In this document: positions 21,701 to 36,200 of the stretch, piece after piece
Numbering within the stretch: position 1 is the first letter of the stretch
Layout of the letters: every line of letters starts with the position of its first letter
Assembly (NCBI RefSeq): GCF_019175285.1
Contig: NC_056529.1
Coordinates: 13,362,805-13,426,804 of the forward strand
Reading direction: 5' to 3'
Length of the DNA stretch: 64,000 nt
DNA from: Sceloporus undulatus
Taxonomy: Eukaryota; Chordata; Lepidosauria; Squamata; Phrynosomatidae
Position numbers and translations under genes: made by a program
Notes under the pieces: model-generated
The model's database searches: none
The model's input: only the letters and a program-made list of their open reading frames with translations
What the model was told of the DNA's origin: nothing

Positions 21701-24700
21701 GGAGCCTGAACTAGGGTTGGATTGGGTGGGCTTTCCAGAAACTAGCAAAACTTCCTTCACGCCAGCTGCCTCTCTCTCAGCTTTTGTGAGCCTGGAAAGG
21801 AAGCCTGACGAATCTTGAGTCTCAGGGATGTTGCTTGTTCCCATGAACAATAGTGGCACAAGACAGCTGCTGCCCACATGTGTGGACATTCTTTTTCCTC
21901 CTTTTAAAAAGCCACTGGCTCTTTAAGACCATTCATGCGTAATAAGATGGAGGGGGAGGGAAGTTAGTTACCACGTCTCTGTTGTTTTTCAGGTGTTCAG
22001 AAGTCCTTTGCTATTCTCAAGTAGCAGATGGACTTTTTGCACTTCTGACTGCATTTGCCTTTTCACATGTTGTTGTTTGTTCTTTGCCCTTGCTGTGTGG
22101 TCCAAAGCTGCTTAGATCTTTATTGAGTGAACATTTTCAATGTAGTGTTACCTTATGTCATTCAGTGAGGAAGCCTGTGCTGTGAAGGACTGCATCCTTA
22201 GAGAGTTCTTTCCAACACTGTGGTACAGGGCATGCTTGTGATAGTGTCTCTCATGAGCAATTCAGATGCAGGAAGCGAGGAACACCCAGAATCTTTTCCA
22301 TGCAAGGGCAGCTCACATGCTTGGAGTTGAACTTGCGCATGCATCTGCCTTCTACTAGGACTTCAAGGGTTCTCTGTGTTTTCCATTCTGCAAATAAAGT
22401 TAGCATCATAATATGAAACTCAAAACAGTCATTTCCCAGCTGTCCTTAGTTTTCGCTAGGCAGCTGCTGCTCACTAAGTGTGAAAAAGTTTGCCCCATTT
22501 CATTAGAGAGCGATGAAACCTCTTTGGAAAAATAGAACTGGAGAGAGCTTCACAATTTTGGCTTCATTCTTTGCATACATTTGCTTTCTTTAAAACGAAA
22601 TGCTCTGGGGATAACATCTGATTCTTGGAAGAAAGCCACTTGCTTTCAGTCATCTCCTTATTTGGGTAGGTAAAAGTGAAATTAGCATAGGGTTAAAAAA
22701 ATACATGGTTAGTCTGTTTTGCCAATAATGAGACGCTCTGTTGTGTCCTCTCAAATGTTTGTAATGTCTTTGTATGAACACTTGACAGGATTTGGTGTAT
22801 ATATGTGTGTGTGTTTAATTGAATCAAAGCATCTGACTCTAAATATAGATTCTTTACAAACATATTGTTGTCTCATCATTCTTGCTTCCATTCTTCTGTG
22901 GAGCTCATTCTGATCTACGTCAGTGCACCATATTTGTATGTATTGGATACAATTGTCTTTTTTCTTTTTGAAAACTCTTGAGGGATCAGCAGCTGATGGT
23001 ATCACTGATCCATGTGGTATGACACACATCCCCCAACAACTTTGCTAATCTATTTGTCTTGCACCAATGTGTGAGATGGTTTACACACAGAGAGATATTA
23101 GGTTTGCTGCCACTGCCACTGGTGCAGACTGGGCTCCTGGTGCTGCGCTGCCAGCACAGCCTCTTGCTGGGTGCAAGCAGGGCTCCCAGCGCTGACGCTG
23201 TGCCGCTGCCACAGCTGCTTACCCGGTGTACACTGGGCTCCCGCACTGTCGGATGCCATGACAGATGGGGTCATTTGTGGGGGAAGGAGGGCCCCAGGAA
23301 GGAAAGAGGAAGGAAGGAAGGAAGGAAAAGAAGGGACATAGGGAGAAAGAAGGGAAGGAGGGAGGAGAGGGGAGGGGAAAGGAGGAAGAGAGAAAGGAAG
23401 AAAGAAAGGGAGAGGGTGAGGTCGGGACAACAGGGGTTTCAGAGGGCGGGGGACGACCAGCTGAAGGGCTGCCGTCTTCCCCGGCTCAGCTAATGGGAAT
23501 GACAAGCGTTCCCAGCAAAAAAAAAGCAATTACAAAAGATCCCTTTTCATAGTAAGAACGAGGGACCTTTTGAAATAACTTCACACAGCGGAGCATAGGC
23601 AGATTGGAAAGTGGGTTATTCCTCAAGTGGGAATGACCCCAAGGTATCCTCATTGAGGATAACATTTTATGTTTTTAATGAAAGCTTCTGTCTTAATAAA
23701 TTTGTTTATATATAACGTGCTTATAAGATTCTTTGCTCTTTTAGCTGGTGCACATTCCTGATATGTTAGACTACAGGCCCTACTGTCATCGTTGCCAGAC
23801 TGACTGGAATGATAGCAGCTATTATCCAGTACAGCTGGATGGCACCATGTTGGAGGATGCTGTGTCTACTAACAGATTTTTTTAAAATTGATTTCTTACC
23901 CATCTAAATATTTTATAATATGTTCCTACTCCTGTTGCATTAAAAGTTACGATGGTAAATGCTATTGTTGATTCTTTATGGAATTTTCTTATACAACTTT
24001 CTTGCATTTTGGAAACAGAAAAACAACATTTATTTTTTGCAGAGTAACTGAACTCTGTTTATGTAAATACTGTACATAGTGACTCATGTTAAACAAAGTA
24101 CATTCAAGCCCTCTTTATACTTGTAAGAATAGAAACTGTTTTTGACAAAAGCTGTGTCTCCTCTTAAGTCCAAACATGTTTTGGTCACAAGGAGTGGCAG
24201 CTTGCACAATCTCTTCGACCCCTGCCCATCTTCACCTTCACCATTTACCTTTTCTACTTCCTGGACTGTATGGTCATGGCTTGCCATGACACAGAGAGAC
24301 TCTCCCTTTAAATTACGATCAGAAACAATAGTTTGAAGTTCTGATTTGAAGGCAGACTAAACATCCCTAGCTCTAAATTGTTCCTCATAGGGCATGGTTT
24401 CCAGACTCTTTACCATTTTGGTCACCCTCCTCTGGACATGCTCCAGCTTCTCAACATCCTTTTTGAATTGTGGTGCCCAGAAATAACATTAATAAAAAAA
24501 AAATGCAAGCCATTCAGTAACTATTTACACAGCAGTTTGTGCTTTTAGTATCTATACTTTTGCCTTATGTGCTGTAGATGACAAATAATGGCTACTGCTA
24601 ACTAGAAAAGAGAATCTAATAGAGAAGTCCATTCCCAGATGCTAGATCCTGGTTCAACCATGGGATCTGAACCTGGCTGATGTGATCCTCATGGTGTTTT

Positions 24701-27700
24701 AATGTGAATTGTATAGTAGGAGTCTTCATAACTGGGTTAATTACATGCTTATATATCTTGCTGCTTTTACACAGTAATGGAACTGTCTGGGAAAGAAGAA
24801 TATCATTACCTCACTGCCTCTTTAGTCTAATTCTGGTCATTAACCTTGTTCAGTTCAAAGGAATCCTTGCCCACCATGCAGAAACAGAAACTGAACATAG
24901 TTTTGCTCTGAGCTTAGTAAAGTTCTCACAGTTTATTCCTTTATACATGTATAAGCTTATTAAATTCCCCTGTTTATTCTGGAAAGATAATGGGAATTTT
25001 TGAGATTGGATGCAGTCTCAGTGAATAGTTTATTTTTTTTAAAGTTGGGAACTATACCAACATAAAGATTCCAAGCGAAAGACATTTTGTAATTATAAAC
25101 AGCAAACCAGAGTTGGGCCAGCAGAAAGAAATATGTCCCCTTGTTGCCCAGATAATATTCAACGGTGAAATGTACAGTACTGCAAAATGTTTCCAGTTAA
25201 GTGGCCTGCAAGCCTTTCTGGCCACTGACTAGACTAGACTAGAATAGACTAGACTAGATACCATGAAATGTTCACAATAATGTGTGTGTTGTGTGCCTAC
25301 AAGTTGTTTCTGACTTATAGCAACCCTAATGCAAACTATCATGGGATTTTCTTGGCAAGATTTGTTCAGAGGGGGTTTGCCATTGCTTTCTCCTGAGGTT
25401 ATGTGACTTCCCCCAGCCCCCAGGTCACCCAATGGGTCTCATGGCCAAGCAGGAATTGGGCCCTGGTCATGATCCAACAGCCAAATCACTATGCCACATT
25501 GACTCCCTAAAAAGAAAGAATGGCTCATAGGACATTGTTGGCCAATGGGACCACTGTCTGTGTTTACACATACACACATACATGTGCAGCCCTCAACCCT
25601 CCAACTAATAGTGTACGAGGCTTTCAGGACATAAAAGATTCACCCATGTATTAAAATAGTGCTCTTTCCTTGAGCTGGGGTTTGTTAACTGGCTCACAGT
25701 CCAAGTTGAAGGAAATAATAGCCCCTGTATATTTTGTGCTGGTCAGACTGGAGTATTGTGTACTAATCTGGGTACCTCGTTCTAAGATGAATGCAAGTTG
25801 GAAGGAATTCAGAGGAAGGCAACTTTCCAACTCTGTGGTTTTATGAAAGAGGTCTGCCTGAGCTCTCTAAGAGCCACTGTCTGGCAGAATTGACAATACC
25901 CAAGCTCAGAAAAGTTACCCCTTTTCAACCACAGCTCTCAGAATTACCAAGTGGCCATGGTGGCTAAGGAGTTCGGGGAGTTGTAGTCACAAAGGTAACT
26001 TTTTGTAGCTGTGAACAGCAATAGACAGCTAGAAAAATGGCCAGATTCTATGCAAGCCGTTTTTATCTGTCTCATCAGGCAACCAGTTCATTTTGTTCCA
26101 GTGCTTTCAAATGATCAGTATGCCCCATGCTGCTCTGTCCTTTTTGCTTAGGCAGTGCCTTCTTTTGACTATGAAAGAGAGACAAACAGACAGACATTGG
26201 AAGAAGTACATAAACAAATAGTTTGTGTCAAGCATTGCACCTTTTTTCTTTATTATGTTCCATGCTTTTCTCCCCCACAAGGCGCACCTATGTTGGCAGC
26301 ATGCCTGGGAGAATCATCAATGGCTTAAAGACTGTTGGCGTTAACAATCCAGTATTTCTGCTAGATGAGGTTGACAAGCTTGGGAAAAGCCTGCAAGGTG
26401 ATCCTGCAGCTGCCTTGCTAGAGGTAAGAAACGGTGTTTCTTTTGTGTTGAATGTTTGGGAACCACTGATCTAGAACATACCCCAGTTGCACACAGTAAC
26501 TACCTAAATGCCTTTAAGATTTCCACAATTGGAGGGTCATCCTTCTCCCACTTCATTGTCCCTAATAAATTGTAGTTAAATGGTTGCTTTTCCATACCTT
26601 GGTTCAATTATTAATCAGAATGGAGGTTGCAGTCAAGAAATCAGAAGAAGACTAGGCCTTGGAAGCAGTAAAGGAACTAGACAAGATCCTGAAATGTAAG
26701 GCTATTGTGGAGACAGATTGGACACATGCTTCACTGAAGACCCCCAGGAGTCATATGAGGAAGCAGACTTTTAAAGAGAATTAATAGCTGCATGGTGTAG
26801 TGGTTTGAATGTTGGATGATGACTCTGGAGAACAGGAGTCAAATACTTGCTCAGCCTTGGAAACTGTCTGGATTTCCTCTTAGCCATTCAAAAAGGGAAC
26901 TTAATCCAGAACAAATGTTCAGACCAAAACTGCAGCACTGTTTCTTTTATACTGCAAAGTGTCCAAACTCCAAATTACATTCAGCCTCAAAGGAAGGGCA
27001 AAGGCAACCCCCCCGAACAAAATTTGCCAAGCAAATCCCGTGTTAGGTTTTCCTTAGGGTTGCCATAAGTTGAAAATTACTTTAAGGCACACAACAACAA
27101 CAAACTTGAATATTTGGTGTGATAAAGGGAAGCCCTGGTTAATATATGCACTGGTTATCACACTGGTTATTAATAGCAGGAATAAACTACTTAATAACTA
27201 TGGAAAGGTGATGAAATGTAAGTAAGAACAGCCTTGCCCATCCTTGTGCCCTTCAAATTATTGGACTAGAACACTTGGAGTCTCTGATTAATTGCAGTCA
27301 GTACCCAGTTGGGGGAAGAAAGGCTGCCACAGAATAACCTGTTGATGGAAACTCCTCCTAAGTGGAATCTGTTACTTCATCTATGCATTACAACTGTTGG
27401 TCTGCTCCCTTTCTATGAGCCAGTTGGCATCTGATTGTTAAAAGCAGATAGAAGTAGATAGCTGTGTTTCTCAGTAGTTATAGAATAGAATTAAGACATC
27501 CTCCTCCAACTTGTTACTTTCCAGACGTTTTGGGTTTCAACTACTATCAGCCCCAGTGAATATGTTCAGGAATAATGGGAGTTATAATCCAAAGCACTTG
27601 AAGAGCACAGTTGGGAGAAACAACTAGAAATGAAGTTTCCTGCTCTATTGTAAGGCAGAGGGAACTGTCAAAGACCCTGTTCTTTTCCCCTTCCCTTTTT

Positions 27701-30208
27701 GTATAACCAGCACTCCAGGATCCTCATGCACTACTCTTTGCCCCTATTCTGGAGCAGCTCAACTTATGATGGCTGATTTTGCTTTGGGGCAAAGTATGGG
27801 GTTGACTTCCCTTTCCAAAGCGAGGATGCAGGAGTAAGATCCTCTTCTCATACATGTTCTAGCAGAATCTTGCGCTTTAATGTTTAGTGCAACAGAGTTG
27901 AGACCTGGAGTTCTGGCTCTGTATGGTTATGATAAATGCAGGGAGGGATAATAGTTATTATTATTATTATTATTATTACTCCGCTCTTCAGCCAAGGCTA
28001 TCAAAGCCTGGTTTTTATGCATGGCAGTGTCTTTTCTCCTCTGCTGTGGCTCAAGGGATAGATTTTTCTTTTACTCAAAAGGCACTGTCATCTCTTCAGC
28101 AGTATAAAACTGGACCATATAAGCTTCTAGCTAACTGGGTCAGGTTTGATCATGCAGATGGCTTGCCTTGTTTTAGTATGAATAGCCTAGAATTGGACTT
28201 CTTTCAGGGGTTCATCTGAATATAAGACTCAGCATATACAGTGTACAGTGACTCAAAGTTGTGTATCATGCTGAAAGACATGCAGAGATTAGGGAGTCTG
28301 CATTTTGATGAAATTGTGGGTTCACAGCTTCGGACATGCTGACACTCTTCTTTAATCTAACCGCACCCACTACTTAGATCTCATTTCACTCATTGCATTA
28401 ATTACAAGGTTTCAGTTTCCCTGGGTTGTGTGTTCCTTTTGAATGCCAGCCATGCTTCTTCATATCAAAAGGGTTGAAACTCCATGTGGCAATTAATCTA
28501 TAGTGCAGACTTCTTTCTGGAAAGCTGCCTTGCTTTTTAGAAATAAATATTATTGGGAGGAGTTGTTTTAAAGATGACTGCAGTTTGCTTCCATAAAGTT
28601 AGCTTGTTTACTTCATTCAACTGAGTTCTGCCATTTCCTCTGTACTATATCAGCTGGCTTTAGTGGATATTTCTGGCATTGGAACAGGAGAGCTAAAGAG
28701 AGCTTTGAAAGAACTGGGACATGTGTTTGCAAATGGAGAAAACAGCAGTGCTTTGGTATACATTTGAGGCAGCCACTTACAATTTGGTAGAAAAAAGGAA
28801 CATACCACCAAGAAAGAGGACACAGATTTGCATTTAAAATGTATAGACAAAGATATAAATGTAGGGATATATAATATAATTTAAAAACAAGTGCAATGCA
28901 TCTTGCGATAAGAAAAAGTGACTTTTGTACCTGCTGCTCACTCTGCCATTTAGGTTCTAAGTGCAATTGGGCAATGTCAGGGCCCTTGCTCTTTCTTCTT
29001 ATGTAAGCATATATTCTCTTTAAACTAGATTTGAAATGAAAACCCCTTCAAATAAACAATACTCTCAGCGGACTGCCTCTGGCAGCAATTCAGATAGAAA
29101 ACTGTCCTCCGTGAAATAAAATATGTGGCCTTCTATACACCAGGGATGAGGAACATCAGGCCCTGGGGCTGAACATGGCCCTTGTGGGGTCTTGCTCTGA
29201 CCAGCTCTCTACATAGTCATTTTCCTTTCCCCATGCTCCCAGCATTTGTGGGTTCTCAGCTTTCATATGTCTCCCTCCCCCCATTCAGACGGCTTGAAAT
29301 GCTTCTCCTGAGGCTGAAATTTACTGAGAGTAAAAGCTTATGCTAAAATGTTCTGCTATTTTTAGTCCCACCCTTTTGCCTTTGGCTTCATCCACTGCTG
29401 GAATAGAGCTCCTGAAACCTGTCGGAAATTGAACATAACTCTCAAAGGACTCTTTCACATGGGAAAATTGGAGGGTTAAAGTGGTCCCAATGCAGGGTCA
29501 TCTAGGGTTTAGGGACAAGTTTGCAGCTGCTTTTCACATGATGCTGCACACAATCAGAAGAGATTCCAGAGAGAATGTGAGGTCAATCAAGAAATAAGCA
29601 AATTCGCAAAACTACCGGATTTACATTTCCATTTTGCTTGCGAATTGACTCCCTTCACGTTATACATGCATGGAATCAGGCAGGCTTATGGATCCAGCCC
29701 CCTTCTTTCTCTCTCTCTCTCTCTCTCTCTCGTGTGTGTGTATGTGGTTTTGGAGTTTGTAAAGGGAAGCCTCATTCTGCGTTCCTCTGAAACACCTTCC
29801 CCTGACCCCCCCCCCATACCCTCTCCCCTCCCTGGAGCATGGGGGGTACTTGTGGAAATGACAGTTTTGAGCATGCTCAGAAAAGGTATTTCTACGCTGT
29901 CAATGGGGATTTGTCTGTTTCGTTTTGATAGCCAAATCCACATTGGACCCACTTTAATGTGCTTTTAACCCCTTGTTGTTCTCTGTGTGTGATAACCAAT
30001 AGCAAATGGACTTGCTTTCATGGGATGCCAGCACTTTAACCATTTTTGGGATGGAAGCACATAGGACCTACGTGTGATAATGTCCAAAGTGAAAGAGGTC
30101 CTCCAGTCTTCTGTAGACAGAATTATCACTAGGTTGTATCAAGACTGATCCAAAACTTCATTATACAGTACGCCTTTTATGTGTCTTTCAGCGCTTTAGA
30201 AATAAAGT

Positions 30209-30249
<41 letters not shown>

Positions 30250-33200
30250 GCTGCACAACAGGGTTGCAGTGGCGTATGCGTTCGTCATGCACAAGCCCCA
30301 TTATTTTCAACGGGGCTCGAACACACGCACTATTTGCCTTACACGGAGGGGTATGGAACGGATCCCCTGCATAAGGCAAGAACACACTGTATAGTTGACC
30401 CTGCTTATACATGGATTTTTTATACGCTGATTCAACCATCCACGGTTTGAAAATGTTCAAAAAAAGTATAAATTTCCAATATCAAACCTTGATTTTCCAT
30501 TTTTTCATCTATTTCAGATGCTGTATTTTTGCCTTTAAGATATTCTGGTTGCCACAGTACTCTATATTTGAGCAACAATAGAAAAATATAGCTGGCCCTC
30601 TCTCTAGGAGTAGCTATTCTGTAAAAGGCAGTTTACTAACACGATGCAGCACATCATCCACCTAAGAAGTTCTGAGGTTACTGTATAGGCTTCCAGCATT
30701 TGCCCTGATGTGTAAATCAGCTCCGAGAAAGGTCTGAAATGAAACATGAAAGCTCTGTGTTACCAGCTACCTAATAGCTTTGCATTTTTCTGAGTAATTC
30801 ATCCAGTGACCACTTGAAACAAGTGATGTATTTGATGCTTGTGTTTCCCGAATTCACCTTGAAACACAGCAGGCACCAGTCTGGAGTGTCCATTTTAATT
30901 TAGCTTTAATTAGCATCCCATTACTCAAGTGACTGTAACAGTTTTTCTTGGTGGTTTGTTGACAGGGTATAAGCACAGGAAAGGTACATAAATGTTTGTA
31001 TCATTGGCACTTGCTCATACACTAATGGATGGTAAATTACCCTGCTGTTTCCTTCTTGATCGTCTGGGCAGAGATCCCTGCTAACAACCACTCAACTGGA
31101 AAAAGAGCTAGCAATTGAATTGTGTACCTTCTAAGCAGCCAAAGCAGCCAGTTGTGTATGACATTGTCTGATTGTTTTCCCACCCTCTATTTTTCACATG
31201 GGTGTGTTATAAAGTCTATTTTAAAAATTGGTGATTGATATTTGAAGCTCACCTTTGCATTGCTTTCACTTGGAACCTGTGAGTCTCACTCTGCCCCACG
31301 AGTTTGACATTACTCACAGTACAGGGAGGATTGCACGCTTCCACCACTCGGTCCATAAATGCAGTATTTTCCCCTTGTATTGGTCCTCCTGTGTCCTGCA
31401 AACCATGAGGTTCATTGGTTGACTTTGGACAAATTGTCCACTTGGAGCCTGATCCTCCCTGGTTGTGGCACCAGAACTCTCTGACAGGGAAGGCTAAATG
31501 CCTCACAAAATTACAGTTCCCAATGGAAGGGGAACTTTTTTTCCCTGCCACTGCCAAAGGCGACATTCCTTCAGAGTGATCTCTTGAGGCTGCATGCTGG
31601 TACTGGTTAAGGCTGAAGCTGGTAGCAAGTGGGGTTTGGCACCAAAGTGGGTAAAAACCCTTCTTTTTCACATTCTTTCCCTTTTCCTCTCCTGCAAAGA
31701 GGTGCCAGAGGAAGAAAACATTGCTTTTACCAAAGGTTTGAATCAATCTAAGGCTAGGGCCACAGGTAATAGGGTTGTCTTTTAAAGTACATCACTTTAC
31801 TTACAAGTACAATGCTATGTTAATGTCTCTATTGAAAAATGTGGATATGTATACTGAGCTGGACCATATTTTATGAAAGGAGTTAAAATTTGCAAAATAA
31901 ATTCCTCTTTTTTTTTGTCTCTCCACACCCCCCCCCCCCCTTTTAAGGTCTTGGATCCAGAGCAAAACCATAATTTCACTGATCATTATTTAAATGTAGC
32001 CTTTGACTTGTCTCAAGTCCTTTTCATAGCCACAGCTAACACTACTGCCACCATCCCACCTGCTTTGTTGGACAGAATGGAGATCATTCAGGTTCCAGGT
32101 AATGGAAGAGACTAATGCAGAAATGACTTTAGCCATTGGTTATAAGACTGTAAAAGTAGTATTACTGTGAAAGATCAAAACGTTTCTGCCATTGTCTTTA
32201 ACAGTAATAGGCATGGTACAAGAGCCACAGTTCAGTGGCAGACTACATGGTTTAGGGAACCAGGTAAGCAACTTTGTGATCTCAAAATATTTTGGACCAC
32301 AATTTCTGTACTCCAGTAGGAAGTATTCGAGCTCAAGGACTGAGTTCAGTTACCAGAGTTTTTGAAAGGCACAGTCCAGTTATGGACAATTGCAAATGGG
32401 TGAAATCAAAAATACAAGTATATTTTATTGCTATTAACCAAATCTTGGAAAAGGCATTTCAACCTTTTAAAATATGTATGGTGGGGGACTTGTACCAAAA
32501 CTGTGTAACCATTAAGTTATGCTTTTAGGAGAAGAAAGTCCAGGAACATTTGATTTGGCTCCAAATGGGCAAAGAGTCTGAATTTTTTTACCACTGATTG
32601 TAGGCTGACAGGCATCTGAGAGCTGGGGATCAAAATATTCAGGTTCCAGGTTATTTAACCCTTCAGTTCCTAGCATCTCAGATTAAAGGGTTTTTGAGAT
32701 AACAGTATTGAGCTAACCAGAGCAATGGTTATGATTCCATTTGAGGCATTTTTTTCTAAGTACAATTTAAGAGAGCCTTCCATGGATGTATTCTCCAAGA
32801 ATATCAACTACCGTATGTCTTCCCCTTGGATTCTGTGCTTGCTTTTTGAAATACAGAAAATAAGCCACCATGACAAATAAGGATACCACAATATAATGCA
32901 AAACCTGATAAGTGTTCTTGTGACATTATGCCTCGCACTTCACAACACTGGAACTTTCGCATTTGCCTCCCAGTTACTCTCTTCTGGCATACAAATAACC
33001 TCTCCTGACATACAGATAACCTTTCCTGTGTTGCTTTCTGACCTTTCCGTTTCAGATGTGTGCTGGCATCCATAGTTGGGCATGGCTTCTTGCAATTTAT
33101 TTAATCTGTGCTGGCCAAATGGCCGTAATAAAGTTATTACTATAATTTATTTAATCATCTGCAGAAGCTAGGTATCTGCTGCAGTGCAGATTCCCAAGCA

Positions 33201-36200
33201 ATGTAAGACTATCCTTGTGTTGAAGTCATCTTCAGAGGCCCATCTCTTGGTGGCCCTGCCATCACCTAGTCAATGGGCAGCAAACAGGGAAAGGGTCTTC
33301 TTGGTGGTGGTGATCTTGGCATAGTACCAGTATGGAGGTTTGCCTTTTATATAAATTTGGGCCCTCAAATTTGCAGCTTTGACTTTTGCAGATTTTATTA
33401 TTTGTTGTTCTAATATGTTCTCCCTAGGTATATTTTAAGTGCCCCAGTGCAGTTCTACCAGACGTAGACCATAAAGTTGTGCTGGAGAACTTAGATGTTC
33501 CTAGATAAAGCACTTCTGTAGGCATTTGTAGATCCTCCAGCATGATTCTGTGATCAACTTCTGGCAGATGTTGACCATAGAGTTGCACTGGAGGACCTAG
33601 AGATTTTCTCTTAGGGTAAAAAGAATTGTGTTTTTTTTTAATTTGCGGTTTTTCCACATTCACAGGGTTCCTCCAATCCTAACCTCAATGAATGTGGAGG
33701 GACCACTGTACTCTGGTGTTCTCAGCACTCTCTTAAGACCTCTACTACAGACATTTTAACTGAATTTTATCCCCAGTGGGTTGTTTTATTCTGCTCTGCT
33801 GTTGGCTATTTTTATTTTATTGCTGTCCTTGTATTGTTTTCATGTTATCATATTGTTCTTTCATTCTATTTTTTTGTGGGGGAGAGAGGAGTATGTGCAC
33901 AGATATGCATGTGAGGGTGAGGTGCAGGGGTGAAAACTTTATACGGCTTCTGTATGGCACAATGTATCAATTTCCTCATCTTGTCACTCAAATTATTGTC
34001 ACATAGTTCTGATCTGAGTTCATTGTTTCAAAGGATACACGCAGGAAGAAAAGCTAGAAATTGCACATCGGCATTTGATTCCAAAGCAGCTTGAACAGCA
34101 TGGACTAACTCCTCAGCAGATTCAGATCCCTCAAGAAACAACTCTGGCAATCATCACTCGGTAAATTGTTTCTTTTTTGCTGCACCTACGTTCTGCATTG
34201 AATTTTCATCGCTGCTTAGGAAATCAGTAATGTTCAAAGCTCTATTACAGCATGCAGCTTCACTCCAGGGAGAAAATGCAGTCTCATCCTTCAGCAACTC
34301 CCAAAACAGTGACTCTTGACTTGCTGATGAAAAGCATACAGTGAAGGGGGTCAGATGAACCTAGAGGGGAAAGACTTCCACATCAGGCACAACACAGTGA
34401 AGACTCTTTCATTTGCTGCTGTCCTACAAAGTTGTGGTTTTGACAATACTAATAGCAGGGCCTTTTTTGCTTTTCTTAACCTTTGAGTGGTCTGCAGCGT
34501 ATTGAACTGGAAGGCATGATTCACTGATGTCCTGCTTAGTTTAGGTTCAAGGATATACTGTCATAAGACTAAAGAGCTCAACAGACAGCCTCAAAGGAGT
34601 GGCGTCCACTGCTCCTTTCCTCACCAGATCGAAGCCATGGCAACTACACACCATGGCCCCAATCCGACAGTTTGCTGGTGCCAAAAAGAACAGCAAAATG
34701 CCGCTCCTTTTACTGTCGGCAAAAAAAGCGCCCTTGCTGTGGCTGTGGTGGCTTTTCAGTGCTCCTTTGGCGCAGCGTGTTTAAACGCTGCATCAGAGGA
34801 GCGCTGTGACATCCCCCACCATGCAGTCGGGTGCACAGCATGATGCTGGTGTCAGGACAGTGTCAGGGCATGCAGATGCCATGCTCCCACTCTGCCCCAA
34901 GGCCAGTGTTAAATGCCGGTCTGTTCAACCCCTAAGTCACTCAGAGTACAAATCATAACTGAATTGGTGGCACATAGATGGGGAAATGTACAAAAATAGA
35001 AAATATAAATAAAGCAGTCTCCTGTCCCTTTGGCCGGATGCTGACACAGCCTCAAGTGCACATGGTCCCTGGGTCTGCACTGCTAGGTGCTGTGTTGTTC
35101 TTAGCTCAGATGGTCTTTCAAGCTCTTGGGCAAGGCAGTGGTGTTCTCCCTTCCCAAGACCAGGCCAAAGGAAGTCCCTTCCAAGTGGGGGTTATATAAC
35201 TTTGCAAGATTGGTTTTCTAAAACCTTCAAGCTGATAGGCACAGGTTTGGGAGAGCTGAAGTCCCTGTCTTCCTTCCTCCCTAAGGCTGAGAGATGAGGG
35301 AGATTCAAACTCTCAGAGAGAGAGCATCTTATCAGCACAAGGAGTAGTACAATTACCCTAGCTGCATCTTTGTTTGCCTTTAAGGTTAAGCCTTCTCAGC
35401 TAAATAACTTGGACAGAATACAATGATACTATGAAATATGGGCTTTAAAGTAAGCTAGTATACTTATAGTGTAGTTTAATAAATGTGTATCAATGAACAA
35501 GAAGCCCAGGTACTACATTCCACACACATCTTTTGCAAACACAAGTCATTACATACAGTGGCACAACAAATCAATTTCTCTCTTTTAGGTGGCTGCTGAG
35601 ATGTGGATACTGCTTCCTTGTGGCCATCAGGGACCTTTTGCATGTATTTCTTTTGCATTTTCAATAATCCTGAGCAATTTGCTCACCAAATTTAGAAATA
35701 TCTCTGGTATAGCTAATGAAACTCATGGATTAAATCCAGACTTTCCAGTTCATGTCTGTTTAGATGAATGCTAAAAAGGTAACACTGGCTGCTGCTTTGT
35801 GATAGATACACCCGGGAAGCAGGAGTCCGCTCTTTGGATCGCAAATTTGGAGCCATTTGCCGAGCAGTTGCTGTGAAAGTGGCAGAAGGCCAGCATAAGG
35901 AGACAAAGCCAGACCGTTCTGAAGTGACAGAAGGAGGAGGTTTGTGTGCCTTTTATATCCTTCTGCTGATTGCCAGCACTTGCCAACTCTCTGGTTTGGA
36001 AGGTTGCCCAAGAAGAGGGCCACTGCTGTATTTGAGTTTTTAGATTTGCATTTGTTTTGTCCTTCACTAAAATAAATATAGTTTCACTTCTGCCATTTCT
36101 CTCCCATCATTAGCAATAGAATTATTTGTACCACATTCATTGTTGGGGTGGGGGTGGGGAAAGAAACCTTAGCTGATTTCTTGGTTGAAAGATAAGTGCA

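Larger units (their letters stand above)
20294..26281 (+). other. LONP2: LONP2 intron 7 (6.0 kb)
   Basis: Contains fragments of 'AACTCCCAG' fold-back repeats (20,335-20,430; 23,752-23,863; 25,925-25,995), a GA-rich tract, CR1 fragments, an AGACT repeat and a Sauria SINE. Nothing gene-like was seen. Confidence 0.85.
26424..31947 (+). other. LONP2: LONP2 intron 8 (5.5 kb)
   Basis: Holds a BovB fragment, a SINE, a 655-bp element with inverted ends, an L2 tail, and two abutting mariner-like elements. Nothing gene-like was seen elsewhere. Confidence 0.85.

Noticed and set aside
23059-23552. Frames of 95-144 codons over the purine tract
   Set aside because: The predicted proteins are Lys/Arg/Glu or Pro/Ser repeats from a simple repeat.
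35476-35664. Alternative LONP2 exon between exons 10 and 11
   Set aside because: No reading phase joins exon 10 (two bases of Arg562) to this stretch with a credible acceptor, and no Lon similarity is present.
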